From assembly GCF_010725725.1 (NCBI RefSeq), contig NZ_AP022599.1, positions 4,092,001 to 4,156,000 on the forward strand: 64,000 nt of DNA, read 5' to 3'. Origin of the DNA: Mycolicibacterium pulveris (lineage in GTDB: Bacteria > Actinomycetota > Actinomycetes > Mycobacteriales > Mycobacteriaceae). Below are positions 8,801-15,225 of this stretch, one piece after another. The position numbers were made by a program, and so were the translations under genes. Under the pieces are notes generated by a model. That model was not told the origin of the DNA. It did not search any database and saw nothing but the letters and a program-made list of their open reading frames with translations. Within the stretch, counting starts at the first letter, position 1. Each line of letters opens with the position of its first letter.

Positions 8801-8950
8801 GATGCCGTGCTCAAGCAGGGAACGCCAGTCCCGGAAACGGGACGACGGCATCGTCGCAGCAGTCGTTCCAGCGCCGCAAACGACTACCAGACGGTTGCCC
8901 TTGATCGCGGCAACGATGCCTTCAATTGTCACTGCCCTGTTATAACTCAT
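5894..8950 (-). CDS. SIR2-domain STAND-like NTPase, putative anti-phage defence protein
   Basis: This 1018-residue protein has an N-terminal SIR2 (NADase/deacetylase) domain with key motifs intact: CGAGTT (26-28), TTNYD with Asn130 and Asp132, HLHG with catalytic His167, GSESYG, and VGASGTLEDPNL. A P-loop NTPase-like module follows at about 365-560. Its Walker A is degenerate (GEEISGITT, Gly372-Thr380, Ile replacing Lys378) while the Walker B-like LGVDD (438-442) is kept. A winged-helix-like region and a long helical C-terminus with an acidic linker (about 720-770) complete it. SIR2-STAND proteins such as Avs5 sense phage proteins and deplete NAD+. A small unknown gene lies 93 bp upstream on the same strand. 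The family call is strong; NADase activity is inferred. Confidence 0.85.
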   Translation of the reverse strand: MSYNRAVTIEGIVAAIKGNRLVVVCGAGTTAATMPSSRFRDWRSLLEHGIETVVQTGIDEAEWAEVNRRQIEIARRPSDYASVAQNIASRLGKRGFSNWLYETVGSLAEPERPELIQAIASLGMPIATTNYDVLIERVANRDRVTWREYDNMQRALNGAINAVMHLHGCYLDPDTVVFGSESYGAIVENRSAQSIQWLMAGGKSILFVGASGTLEDPNLGRLIARIDEDIPNSGNEHYLLCRNSERDTLTEQYRETPITVVPFESDNYADLPEFITRIGSAAGRTPALITRQSYHRAARDALLQRVQSESIVAIDDANTITDLDKLIVRPVLLSAPHEKILSSIDQYEAGKKDIRLDPAKDAREEKLVLVVGEEISGITTALEWLIMTRTNDEISTVPVLVDYRELPSGVRGLDRLIRRNLAESCGIPPHEPLEGIILGVDDIVPRPGNRTFDRFIEDLKADWIQGCFLSCSLGAEAELITALENAGLTPAVRYMGRMTKRDVRALVRLAVDDDRAEVMLEKVQQTLNVEGLPRTAWNIALLLDVFIKTSLTIQAVTPVTLLDQFVSSLLGREIFEDSRFSIDARDREAILSALASLYARNKAGALAEDDVVRFLTELFEEYGWNESPTAMLESLKARHILTTRRSDPKNIVRFAQSSYLYLFAAKQAKEDPPFKEELIDDGLFYSKIITHYASLVRNDQGVLERVHALVDREECSDERSASIFGPARTSGTDHPLGLDSVVAAVTSAETEPLDDDESGAHAGQSDSDDEEETDDDLNYVIENAVVRSSEPFPARSMRDAPHIQKALRALSLVSNVLRDSELVRNMPLKVKTLKKTVHLWADMVYLFEQDDDFQDFMSDLADELAQDDERSEKQIADAKAKMQAQFPLFFCLTAMAGSLSSKKLEVAIQQAFDDLIEECPKAAIMAALLSLTVESSDWPSQFARAAEKFHETPAVFDVMFSLARSQYVNERMTAEQRTDAERFFRIILERGGYNVGRFMERLRVDRARATAASKALGR

Positions 8951-9043
8951 CAGTTCGCCCTGGGTCCGGATTCCCAGCGGGCGGCGAAGTCTTCGGCTCT
9001 AGGGCGCCATTGACTGGCCCACGTAGTGCAAGTGCCTAGCGGA

Positions 9044-9508
9044 TCATTTCTCTGTCAATTCGACTAGGTAGCAGTTGGTCTCGGGCAGTTGGGTACCAAC
9101 TTCGACTGGCACAACCAGGGCGCAGGCGCTGTTGAGCCCAGCGGCCCATTGCGTACTTGAGACCACGTCCGTAAGGCGGGCTAGTAGCAGCCAATAGCAT
9201 GCTTCGTCTGCGACAATGCGTCGAGCATTCTGCGCCCAGACAATCGCTGAGCCTGCTACACCATCGAACTTCACACTGAGAGGCACGAAGCTTGCCCGTC
9301 CTTCAAGGACTGTCTCGATGGTGAAGGCGAGGTCATCCTGATCCGCAGTCACCAGCACTGCGTCGTCGAAGAACCGCTCCGCCGACCGCTCCAAGGACGA
9401 AAGGTCAGTGCGCGTGCTTGCGACCATACCGACACCTCCGCCTAGTTCCCTGCTCCATGTGCCGACGTAAAAGCCGTTGATTATATTGTCTCGGCGTTGA
9501 TAACTCAA
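9044..9508 (-). CDS. Small unknown protein upstream of the SIR2-STAND gene
   Basis: This protein of up to 154 residues has no recognised domain. It is mostly predicted beta-strand and helix without membrane segments (e.g. ADQDDLAFTIETVLEG, VKFDGVAGSAIVWAQNARRIVADEAC). The longest frame uses a TTG start; an internal ATG at 9427 is preceded by a good GGAGG site and may be the true start (127 residues). It ends 93 bp before the SIR2 gene on the same strand, so the two likely form an operon. A regulator, inhibitor or effector partner of the SIR2 protein are options. Confidence 0.6.
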   Translation of the reverse strand: MSYQRRDNIINGFYVGTWSRELGGGVGMVASTRTDLSSLERSAERFFDDAVLVTADQDDLAFTIETVLEGRASFVPLSVKFDGVAGSAIVWAQNARRIVADEACYWLLLARLTDVVSSTQWAAGLNSACALVVPVEVGTQLPETNCYLVELTEK

Positions 9509-9633
9509 ATGTACACGGCAGCAGTCTCATTGCCTAACTGTTTATTGCGGGGCTCAGGCGACGCTACTTATATGTGCAGTCACCGTGGAAGTTGATCCGA
9601 AGTTGCAATTAGGTTGCAGAGGTGCCCAGGACG

Positions 9634-9665
9634 AAAAACAGTGGGAGGGCAAAATGCCCTCCCAC
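9634..9665 (-). terminator. Rho-independent terminator of tRNA-His
   Basis: A perfect 10-bp stem (GTGGGAGGGC / GCCCTCCCAC, 9641-9665, 5-nt loop) is followed on the minus strand by TGTTTTTCG. It lies seven bases beyond the tRNA 3' end. Confidence 0.85.
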
Positions 9666-9671
9666 CTGCGG

Positions 9672-9745
9672 GGTGGCTGACGGGACTCGAACCCGCGACA
9701 TCCAGGATCACAACCTGGTGCTCTACCAACTGAACTACAGCCACC
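9672..9745 (-). tRNA. hisT: tRNA-His(GTG)
   Basis: The minus strand folds into a cloverleaf with anticodon GTG in the loop TTGTGAT. It has the extra G-1 paired to C73 that is typical of tRNA-His, plus canonical TTCGAGTC T-arm bases. CCA is not encoded. It lies next to orn as in M. tuberculosis, and its 3' end faces the island, consistent with use as an integration site. Confidence 0.95.
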
Positions 9746-9778
9746 ATTGCCGCGGCGTGTGCAGCGGCGTCGTCGATA

Positions 9779-10426
9779 CTATCCGCTCGGATGCTCTACG
9801 GCCGAATCGGTAACGCTCGAGTCGGCGCCGTTCGTTCCCAGCTCCGCGGCGATCGCCGCGATTTCGCTGGTCGAAGGCCCCGGCGGGGCAACGAACGCGG
9901 TGCGGCGGTAGTAGCGCAACTCACGTATCGACTCGTGGATGTCGGCCAGCGCGCGGTGGGCCAGGCCCTTCTCGGGCTGGCCGAAGTAGATCCGCGGGTA
10001 CCAGCGACGGCACAGTTCTTTGATGGAGCTGACGTCGATCATCCGGTAGTGCAGGAAATCGTCGAGCTTGGGCATGTCGCGGGCGATGAAGCCGCGGTCG
10101 GTGGCGATCGAGTTGCCGGCCAGCGGCGCGGTCTTCGCCTGCTTGACGTGCGTGCGGATGTAGTCGAGCACCATCTCCTCCGCGGTGGCGACGTCGACGG
10201 TCGAGGACCGGACCTCCTCGATCAGCCCCGAGCGGGTGTGCATCTCGGTGACCACCGGGATCATCGACGACAGCGCCTGCTCATCGGCGTGAATAACGAC
10301 GTCGATGCCCTCGCCGAGGACATTGAGATCCGCATCCGTCACCAGCACCGCGATCTCGATGAGCCGGTCGGTCGCCAGATCCAGCCCCGTCATCTCACAG
10401 TCGATCCACACCAGTTCGTCGCGCAC
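9779..10426 (-). CDS. orn: Oligoribonuclease (3'-5' exoribonuclease)
   Basis: This DEDDh-family exonuclease degrades 2-5-nt RNAs and pGpG-type linear dinucleotides to mononucleotides. Visible motifs are WIDCEMTG (Asp9, Glu11), [10 protein letters not shown] (Asp110) and [10 protein letters not shown] (His157, Asp162). The GTG start at 10426 is chosen because GGGAAGA lies just upstream and the family begins at ...[12 protein letters not shown]; a longer GTG start at 10444 adds six residues. A Pro/Ser tail after the catalytic core is usual in mycobacteria. It is divergent from the HerA-like gene and next to tRNA-His. Confidence 0.96.
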   Translation of the reverse strand: MRDELVWIDCEMTGLDLATDRLIEIAVLVTDADLNVLGEGIDVVIHADEQALSSMIPVVTEMHTRSGLIEEVRSSTVDVATAEEMVLDYIRTHVKQAKTAPLAGNSIATDRGFIARDMPKLDDFLHYRMIDVSSIKELCRRWYPRIYFGQPEKGLAHRALADIHESIRELRYYRRTAFVAPPGPSTSEIAAIAAELGTNGADSSVTDSAVEHPSG

Positions 10427-10482
10427 AGCCGCTCTTCCCGTCACTTCGCTCGCCTCAGAGGCTCACAGTACTGTTTTCGACC

Positions 10483-12057
10483 ATGACGACTGAGCCGACA
10501 GGCACGCCCGCGCAGCAGATCGCCTCTGGATACGCCGTCGAGGGCCCGGCGCTGGAGTTGGGGAGCGTCGTCGTCGACGGGGTGTGTGACCCGTCTGCGC
10601 AGGTCCGCATCCCGCTGGCGACGATCAACCGGCACGGCCTGGTCGCCGGCGCCACCGGCACGGGCAAGACGAAGTCGCTGCAACTGATCGCCGAACAGCT
10701 CTCCGCCGCCGGCGTGCCGTGCCTGATGGCCGACGTCAAGGGCGACCTGTCGGGGTTGGCACGCCCTGGGCAGGCGGGCGACAAGATCGACCAGCGCGCC
10801 GCCGACACCGGCGACAGCTGGACGCCGACGGCATATCCGGTCGAGTTCCTGACGCTGGGCACCAGCGGGATGGGGGTACCGGTCCGTGCGACGGTCTCCA
10901 GTTTCGGTCCGATCCTGCTGTCGAAAGTGTTGGGCCTGAACAAGACCCAGGAATCGACCCTCGGGCTGATCTTTCATTGGGCCGACCAGCAGGGCCTGCC
11001 GCTGCTGGACCTCAAAGACCTGCGCGCGGTCATCCAGTACCTCACCAGCGAGGAGGGCAAGCCCCTGCTCAAATCGCTGGGCGCGGTGTCGACGACGACG
11101 GCCGGGGTGATCCTGCGGGCGCTGGTGAACCTCGAGGCCGAGGGCGGCGACACGTTCTTCGGAGAGCCCGAGCTGGAGCCGGAGGACCTGCTGCGCTGCG
11201 ACGACCAGGGCCGCGGCGTCATCACCCTGCTGGAACTGGGCAGCCAGGCCACCCGGCCGGTGATGTTCTCCACCTTCCTGATGTGGGTGCTCGCCGACCT
11301 GTTCACCTCGTTGCCCGAGGTCGGTGACCTCGAGAAGCCGAAGCTGGTGTTCTTCTTCGACGAAGCGCACCTGCTGTTCAGCGACGCGTCGAAGGCGTTC
11401 CTCGAGCAGGTCGAGCAGACGGTCAAGCTGATCCGCTCCAAGGGCGTCGGCGTGTGCTTCTGCACCCAGCTGCCGACCGACGTGCCCAACGACGTGCTGT
11501 CCCAGCTCGGGGCGCGCATCCAGCACGCGCTGCGCGCGTTCACCCCCGATGACCAGAAGGCGTTGTCCAAGACCGTGCGCACCTACCCGAAAACCGAGGT
11601 GTACGACCTGGAGTCGGCGTTGACGTCGCTGGGTATCGGCGAAGCGATCGTCACAGTCCTCTCGGAGAAGGGTGCGCCGACGCCCGTTGCCTGGACCCGG
11701 ATGCGGGCCCCGCGCTCGCTGATGGACACCATCGGCAACGACGCGATCACCGCCGCCGCCAAGGCCAGCCCGCTGCAGGCCGAGTACGGCCAGACCGTGG
11801 ATCGCGATTCCGCCTACGAACGCCTGGCCGCCAAGCTCGCCCCGCCGCCCGAGGCCGAAGCCGCGCCCGCGGAGGTGCCGGTGCCGCCGCCGGTGCCGCC
11901 GCCGCCGATGCCCGCCCCGGCCGCGGAACCCGGCTTCCTGGACAAGATGATGGACAGCCCCGCGTTCAAGAGCGCGATGCGCTCGGCGGGCACCGTCATT
12001 GGCCGCGAGATCACCCGCAGCATCTTCGGCACCGGGCGCCGTCGGCGCAGACGCTAG
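10483..12057 (+). CDS. HerA-like ATPase (DUF853 family)
   Basis: This 524-residue protein corresponds to Rv2510c. It has a Walker A GATGTGKT (residues 56-63), a Walker B KLVFFFDEAHLLF (about 287-299), and a downstream arginine/glutamine region typical of HerA/FtsK-type motors. A proline-rich segment at about 445-480 precedes a basic C-terminal tail ending in GRRRRRR. DUF853 proteins are predicted bipolar DNA helicases or translocases, but their cellular task is not established. It is divergent from orn, with about 56 bp between the two starts. Confidence 0.88.
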   Translation: MTTEPTGTPAQQIASGYAVEGPALELGSVVVDGVCDPSAQVRIPLATINRHGLVAGATGTGKTKSLQLIAEQLSAAGVPCLMADVKGDLSGLARPGQAGDKIDQRAADTGDSWTPTAYPVEFLTLGTSGMGVPVRATVSSFGPILLSKVLGLNKTQESTLGLIFHWADQQGLPLLDLKDLRAVIQYLTSEEGKPLLKSLGAVSTTTAGVILRALVNLEAEGGDTFFGEPELEPEDLLRCDDQGRGVITLLELGSQATRPVMFSTFLMWVLADLFTSLPEVGDLEKPKLVFFFDEAHLLFSDASKAFLEQVEQTVKLIRSKGVGVCFCTQLPTDVPNDVLSQLGARIQHALRAFTPDDQKALSKTVRTYPKTEVYDLESALTSLGIGEAIVTVLSEKGAPTPVAWTRMRAPRSLMDTIGNDAITAAAKASPLQAEYGQTVDRDSAYERLAAKLAPPPEAEAAPAEVPVPPPVPPPPMPAPAAEPGFLDKMMDSPAFKSAMRSAGTVIGREITRSIFGTGRRRRRR

Positions 12058-12069
12058 CCGCTGAGACTC

Positions 12070-12130
12070 CGCGAAATAGCATTCCGGGCTGTGATTTTGG
12101 CGATCCGACGACCTGGAATGCTATTTCGCG
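12070..12130. repeat. 61-bp palindromic element between convergent genes
   Basis: Perfect 16-bp inverted arms (CGCGAAATAGCATTCC at 12070 and its complement ending at 12130) flank a 29-nt loop. It lies between the HerA-like and SDR gene ends. There is no T-run on either side, so a classic terminator is not supported, although bidirectional termination is possible. Its size and design resemble the palindromes that flank two nuclease genes further right. Confidence 0.75.
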
Positions 12131-12145
12131 AGAAAAGAAGAAAAG

Positions 12146-12952
12146 CTAGCCGCCGGCGAGCTTCTTGTACACCGCGCCGACGATCGGGGTCACGATCACG
12201 CGTGGGGTGTAGCCGCTGGCCACCGACATCGCCTTCGACGTCACCCCGGGAACCACCCGCATCTTGTTGCGCTCCAAGCCATCCAGCGACAGCTTCGCGG
12301 TGTAGGCGGTGGAGATCCAGAGGAAGTCGGGGATCAGCTTCTCGACAAGCGACTGCTCGTCCTCGGACGGCAGCGTTTCGCGCACCGGCCCCGGCGCCAG
12401 CAGCGTGACGTGCACGCCGACGTGTTTGAGCTCGCCGCGCAGCGACTCGCTGAACGTGTTGACGAACGCCTTGCTCGCGGCGTAGGTGGCGTTGTTCGGA
12501 ATCGGTGAATTGCCCGCCGCCGAACCGGAAATCAGGATGCCGCCGGCCCGGCGCTGCACCATCCCGGGCAACACAGCGAGCACAAGGTCGTGCACACCAA
12601 GGACGTTCAGCTGCACCTGCGCCTTCTCGCCGGCCGGATCCAGCTCCGCGACCGGGCCGAACGTCGCCGTACCCGCGTTGGCACACAGGATGGAGATGTC
12701 GCGCGCGGCCAACTCGTCGCAGAACTCGGTGCGCGCGGTCGGGTCGGCCAGATCCACCGGACGCACCTCGACCGTCACGCCGTAGCGATCGGTGAGCCGG
12801 TCGGCCAACGCCGTGAGCACATCCTCGCGGCGAGCGGTGACGATGAGGTGGTGTCCACGGGCGGCGAGTTCGACGGCCAACGCCTCACCGATGTTCTGCG
12901 AGGCGCCGGTGACGACGGCACGGGCTTCCGCGCTGGGAGCGGGTACTGGCAT
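12146..12952 (-). CDS. Short-chain dehydrogenase/reductase
   Basis: This 268-residue SDR matches Rv2509. The Rossmann motif TGASQNIG lies near residue 16, NAG at about 90, catalytic Ser in ISGSAAGN, and the YxxxK motif in YAASKAF. The ATG at 12952 gives the family length; an upstream in-frame start would overlap the divergent MFS gene. The Mtb relative is linked to mycolic-acid motif reduction in some reports, but the substrate cannot be read from the sequence. Confidence 0.88.
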   Translation of the reverse strand: MPVPAPSAEARAVVTGASQNIGEALAVELAARGHHLIVTARREDVLTALADRLTDRYGVTVEVRPVDLADPTARTEFCDELAARDISILCANAGTATFGPVAELDPAGEKAQVQLNVLGVHDLVLAVLPGMVQRRAGGILISGSAAGNSPIPNNATYAASKAFVNTFSESLRGELKHVGVHVTLLAPGPVRETLPSEDEQSLVEKLIPDFLWISTAYTAKLSLDGLERNKMRVVPGVTSKAMSVASGYTPRVIVTPIVGAVYKKLAGG

Positions 12953-12977
12953 GCGCCGGACTATATCGTGGGCCAGC

Positions 12978-14300
12978 ATGAGCGACACCCGCCCGGCGGA
13001 CCCCCAGATCGCGGCCAAACGGCAGGTGTTCGCGTGGGCCCTGTGGGACTTCGGCGCGACGGGCCTGAACGCGATCGTCGTGACCTTCGTGTTCTCGGTC
13101 TATCTGACCAACGCCGTGGGCGACGATCTTCCCGGCGGCGCAAGCGCCGCGTCCTGGTTGGGCTGGGCCCTCGGAATCGCCGGTGTGGTGGTCGCCCTGC
13201 TCGCCCCGGTGACCGGAGTCTGGGTCGACGCGCCGTGGCGGCGCCGCCGCGTCCTGGGGGCGCTCAGCGGTCTTGCGGTGCTGCTGACCGCGGCGATGAG
13301 CCTGATCGCTGACGACTATCACTACCTGCTGCCCGGGTTGGTGCTGTTGGCGGGCGCCTCGGCCTGCAGCGAGCTGGCGACGGTGCCCTACAACGCGATG
13401 CTGCGCCAGCTGTCCACCCCGCAGACGTCCGGTCAGATATCCGGATTCGGCCTGGGTTTCGGCTATTTCGGCAGCGTCGTGTTGCTGCTGGTCGTCTACG
13501 TCGGCTTCATCGCCGGCGAGGGCGACACCCGCGGCGTGCTGAACCTTCCGGCGGCGGACGGCCAAAACGTCCGCGCCGCAATGTTGTTGACCGCCATCTG
13601 GTTCGGGGTGCTGGCCCTGCCCGTCGTCATCGCGGTGCGCAGCCCCGAACCCCGGCCGCAGGAGCCGACCGCGCGGGCGGGATTCTTCAGCGGATACCGC
13701 ACGCTGTGGACGGAGATCGTGGCCGAGTGGCGACGCGACCACAACGTGGTGTACTACCTGATCGCCAGCGCGGTGTTTCGCGACGGGCTCACCGGCATCT
13801 TCGCGTTCGGCGCGGTGCTCGGGGTGAACGTCTACGGGGTCTCGGCCGCCGACGTGCTGCTGTTCGGGGTGAGCGCCAGCGTGGTGGCGGCCGTCGGCGC
13901 CGTCGGGGGTGGTCTGCTCGACGACAGGTTCGGCGCCAAGGCCGTCATCATCACCTCGCTGACGGCGATGATCGCCGTCGGCATCACGCTGATGGCGTTG
14001 TCCGGGCCGTTGGCGTTCTGGATCTGCGGGCTGTTGCTGTGCCTGTTCATCGGGCCCACGTTGTCGGCGGCGCGGACGTTGATGCTGCGGATCGCCGCCG
14101 AGGGCAAGGAGGGCGTCGCGTTCGGCCTCTACACCACCACCGGACGCGCCGTGTCCTACCTGGCGCCGTTTCTGTTCTCCACGTTCATCGCCGTGTTCGG
14201 AACCGACCGCGCGGGCATGGGCGGGCTGTTGGTGGTGCTGTTCGCCGGCCTGCTGGGGATGGTGGCCGTGCGGGTGCCGCGCCGCGCGACGACGGGTTAG
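12978..14300 (+). CDS. MFS transporter, UMF1/Atg22-like
   Basis: This 440-residue integral membrane protein (Rv2508c-like) has about 12 hydrophobic segments and begins with QVFAWALWDFGATGLN, the first-helix motif of the UMF1 (Atg22-like) branch of the major facilitator superfamily. The ATG at 12978 is chosen because the longer frame would run into the divergent SDR gene. The stop overlaps the convergent proline-rich gene by four bases. The substrate is unknown. Confidence 0.88.
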   Translation: MSDTRPADPQIAAKRQVFAWALWDFGATGLNAIVVTFVFSVYLTNAVGDDLPGGASAASWLGWALGIAGVVVALLAPVTGVWVDAPWRRRRVLGALSGLAVLLTAAMSLIADDYHYLLPGLVLLAGASACSELATVPYNAMLRQLSTPQTSGQISGFGLGFGYFGSVVLLLVVYVGFIAGEGDTRGVLNLPAADGQNVRAAMLLTAIWFGVLALPVVIAVRSPEPRPQEPTARAGFFSGYRTLWTEIVAEWRRDHNVVYYLIASAVFRDGLTGIFAFGAVLGVNVYGVSAADVLLFGVSASVVAAVGAVGGGLLDDRFGAKAVIITSLTAMIAVGITLMALSGPLAFWICGLLLCLFIGPTLSAARTLMLRIAAEGKEGVAFGLYTTTGRAVSYLAPFLFSTFIAVFGTDRAGMGGLLVVLFAGLLGMVAVRVPRRATTG

Positions 14301-15094
14301 CCGAGCGCGGTGCAGATGGTCAGCCCGGCGCCGGTGCGCCGCTGCACCGTCACGCCGTTGACCGTGATCGAGCAGGACACCTCGCGGCCGACGTTGATGA
14401 TGCTGATGCTCGCGGAACCCTCTGCGGGCTCGGCCAATTCAACCTGCTTACTCCACGGCAGCAGCACGTTGAACTCGGTCTGCAACAGCCCGCCGGAGTC
14501 GACGTAGGTGATGTTGATCGCGCGGCCGGTACCGGTGACGTTGTAGACCACCGTCTCCGTCACCCCCGGGCTCGGGCTGGGCGTCGTGGTGGTCGGCGGC
14601 CTGCGCGGCACCGTCGGCGCCGGTACCACCGGGATGGTGGGCCTAGGCGTCGTCGTCGGCGTCGGGGTGGTGAACCTGGGCTCCTGCACCGCGGGCGGAG
14701 CCACGACGGTTTCCTGCCGGGACCTGTTCACGTTCACGATGACCAGGGCGACGACGAGGCCTACGACGGTGACCACCGCGATCCCGGCCAACACCCACAA
14801 CCAACGGGGCGCCGGGCGCTCCTCTTGAGGCGGCTCCTGAGGCGGTTGACCGGGCGGATACTGCTGACCGTATTGGCCGGTCGCATACGGGTCATAGCCG
14901 TAGGACGGGTACGCCGGCATCTGCTGGGTCGGCGCGGGCCCCGCGGGCGCCTGGTAGGTGGGTCCGTAGCCCGTCTGGCTCGCGTACGCCGGATCGGCGT
15001 ATCCGGGGTAGCCGGCGCTCGGCGGCTGGGACGGTACCGAACCGTCGCGCAAGCCCGCCTGCTCCTCGCTTCCGCGGTGCGGTGAATCCGTCAT
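14297..15094 (-). CDS. Proline-rich membrane-anchored MmpS-like protein
   Basis: This 265-residue protein (Rv2507-like) has a Gly/Pro/Tyr/Gln-rich cytoplasmic N-terminus (1-95), one transmembrane helix (WLWVLAGIAVVTVVGLVVAL, about 98-117), a Thr/Pro linker (about 135-175), and an extracellular C-terminal domain resembling MmpS (VVYNVTGTGRAINITYV, CSITVNGVTV). MmpS proteins assist MmpL exporters, but no MmpL is adjacent. The ATG at 15094 begins the conserved protein. It may act in envelope transport or as a scaffold. Confidence 0.82.
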   Translation of the reverse strand: MTDSPHRGSEEQAGLRDGSVPSQPPSAGYPGYADPAYASQTGYGPTYQAPAGPAPTQQMPAYPSYGYDPYATGQYGQQYPPGQPPQEPPQEERPAPRWLWVLAGIAVVTVVGLVVALVIVNVNRSRQETVVAPPAVQEPRFTTPTPTTTPRPTIPVVPAPTVPRRPPTTTTPSPSPGVTETVVYNVTGTGRAINITYVDSGGLLQTEFNVLLPWSKQVELAEPAEGSASISIINVGREVSCSITVNGVTVQRRTGAGLTICTALG

Positions 15095-15225
15095 GCCCAC
15101 CTCATGGCTGCGAGGGTACCTGGGCGACCGCACAAACCCCCCGACAAGCACGTCGAACGAGGCTGCGACCTGGCACTTCCGTGCGTCGGGTCGCCGCCGG
15201 ACGTGACCCATGGACAATACGAGGG

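Larger units (their letters stand above)
1..9671. mobile_element. Integrative genomic island abutting tRNA-His (left end outside window)
   Basis: The block holds a tyrosine integrase, an excisionase-like HTH protein, a RepA-like ATPase, a serine recombinase and several nuclease or defence-type genes. None of these belongs to the conserved mycobacterial core that starts at orn. It ends at the 3' end of tRNA-His, the usual target of tyrosine integrases. The GC content is lower than in the flank, most visibly in the SIR2 gene. The distal attachment site must lie left of the window, because no second copy of the tRNA-His 3' end is seen within it. The exact right boundary is inferred; it could be inside the tRNA 3' part or near its terminator. 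Confidence 0.75.

Noticed and set aside
10441..11526. A 361-codon antisense frame over the HerA-like ATPase
   Set aside because: Same high-GC artefact: Gln/His/Arg-rich, no motif, opposite an intact conserved gene.
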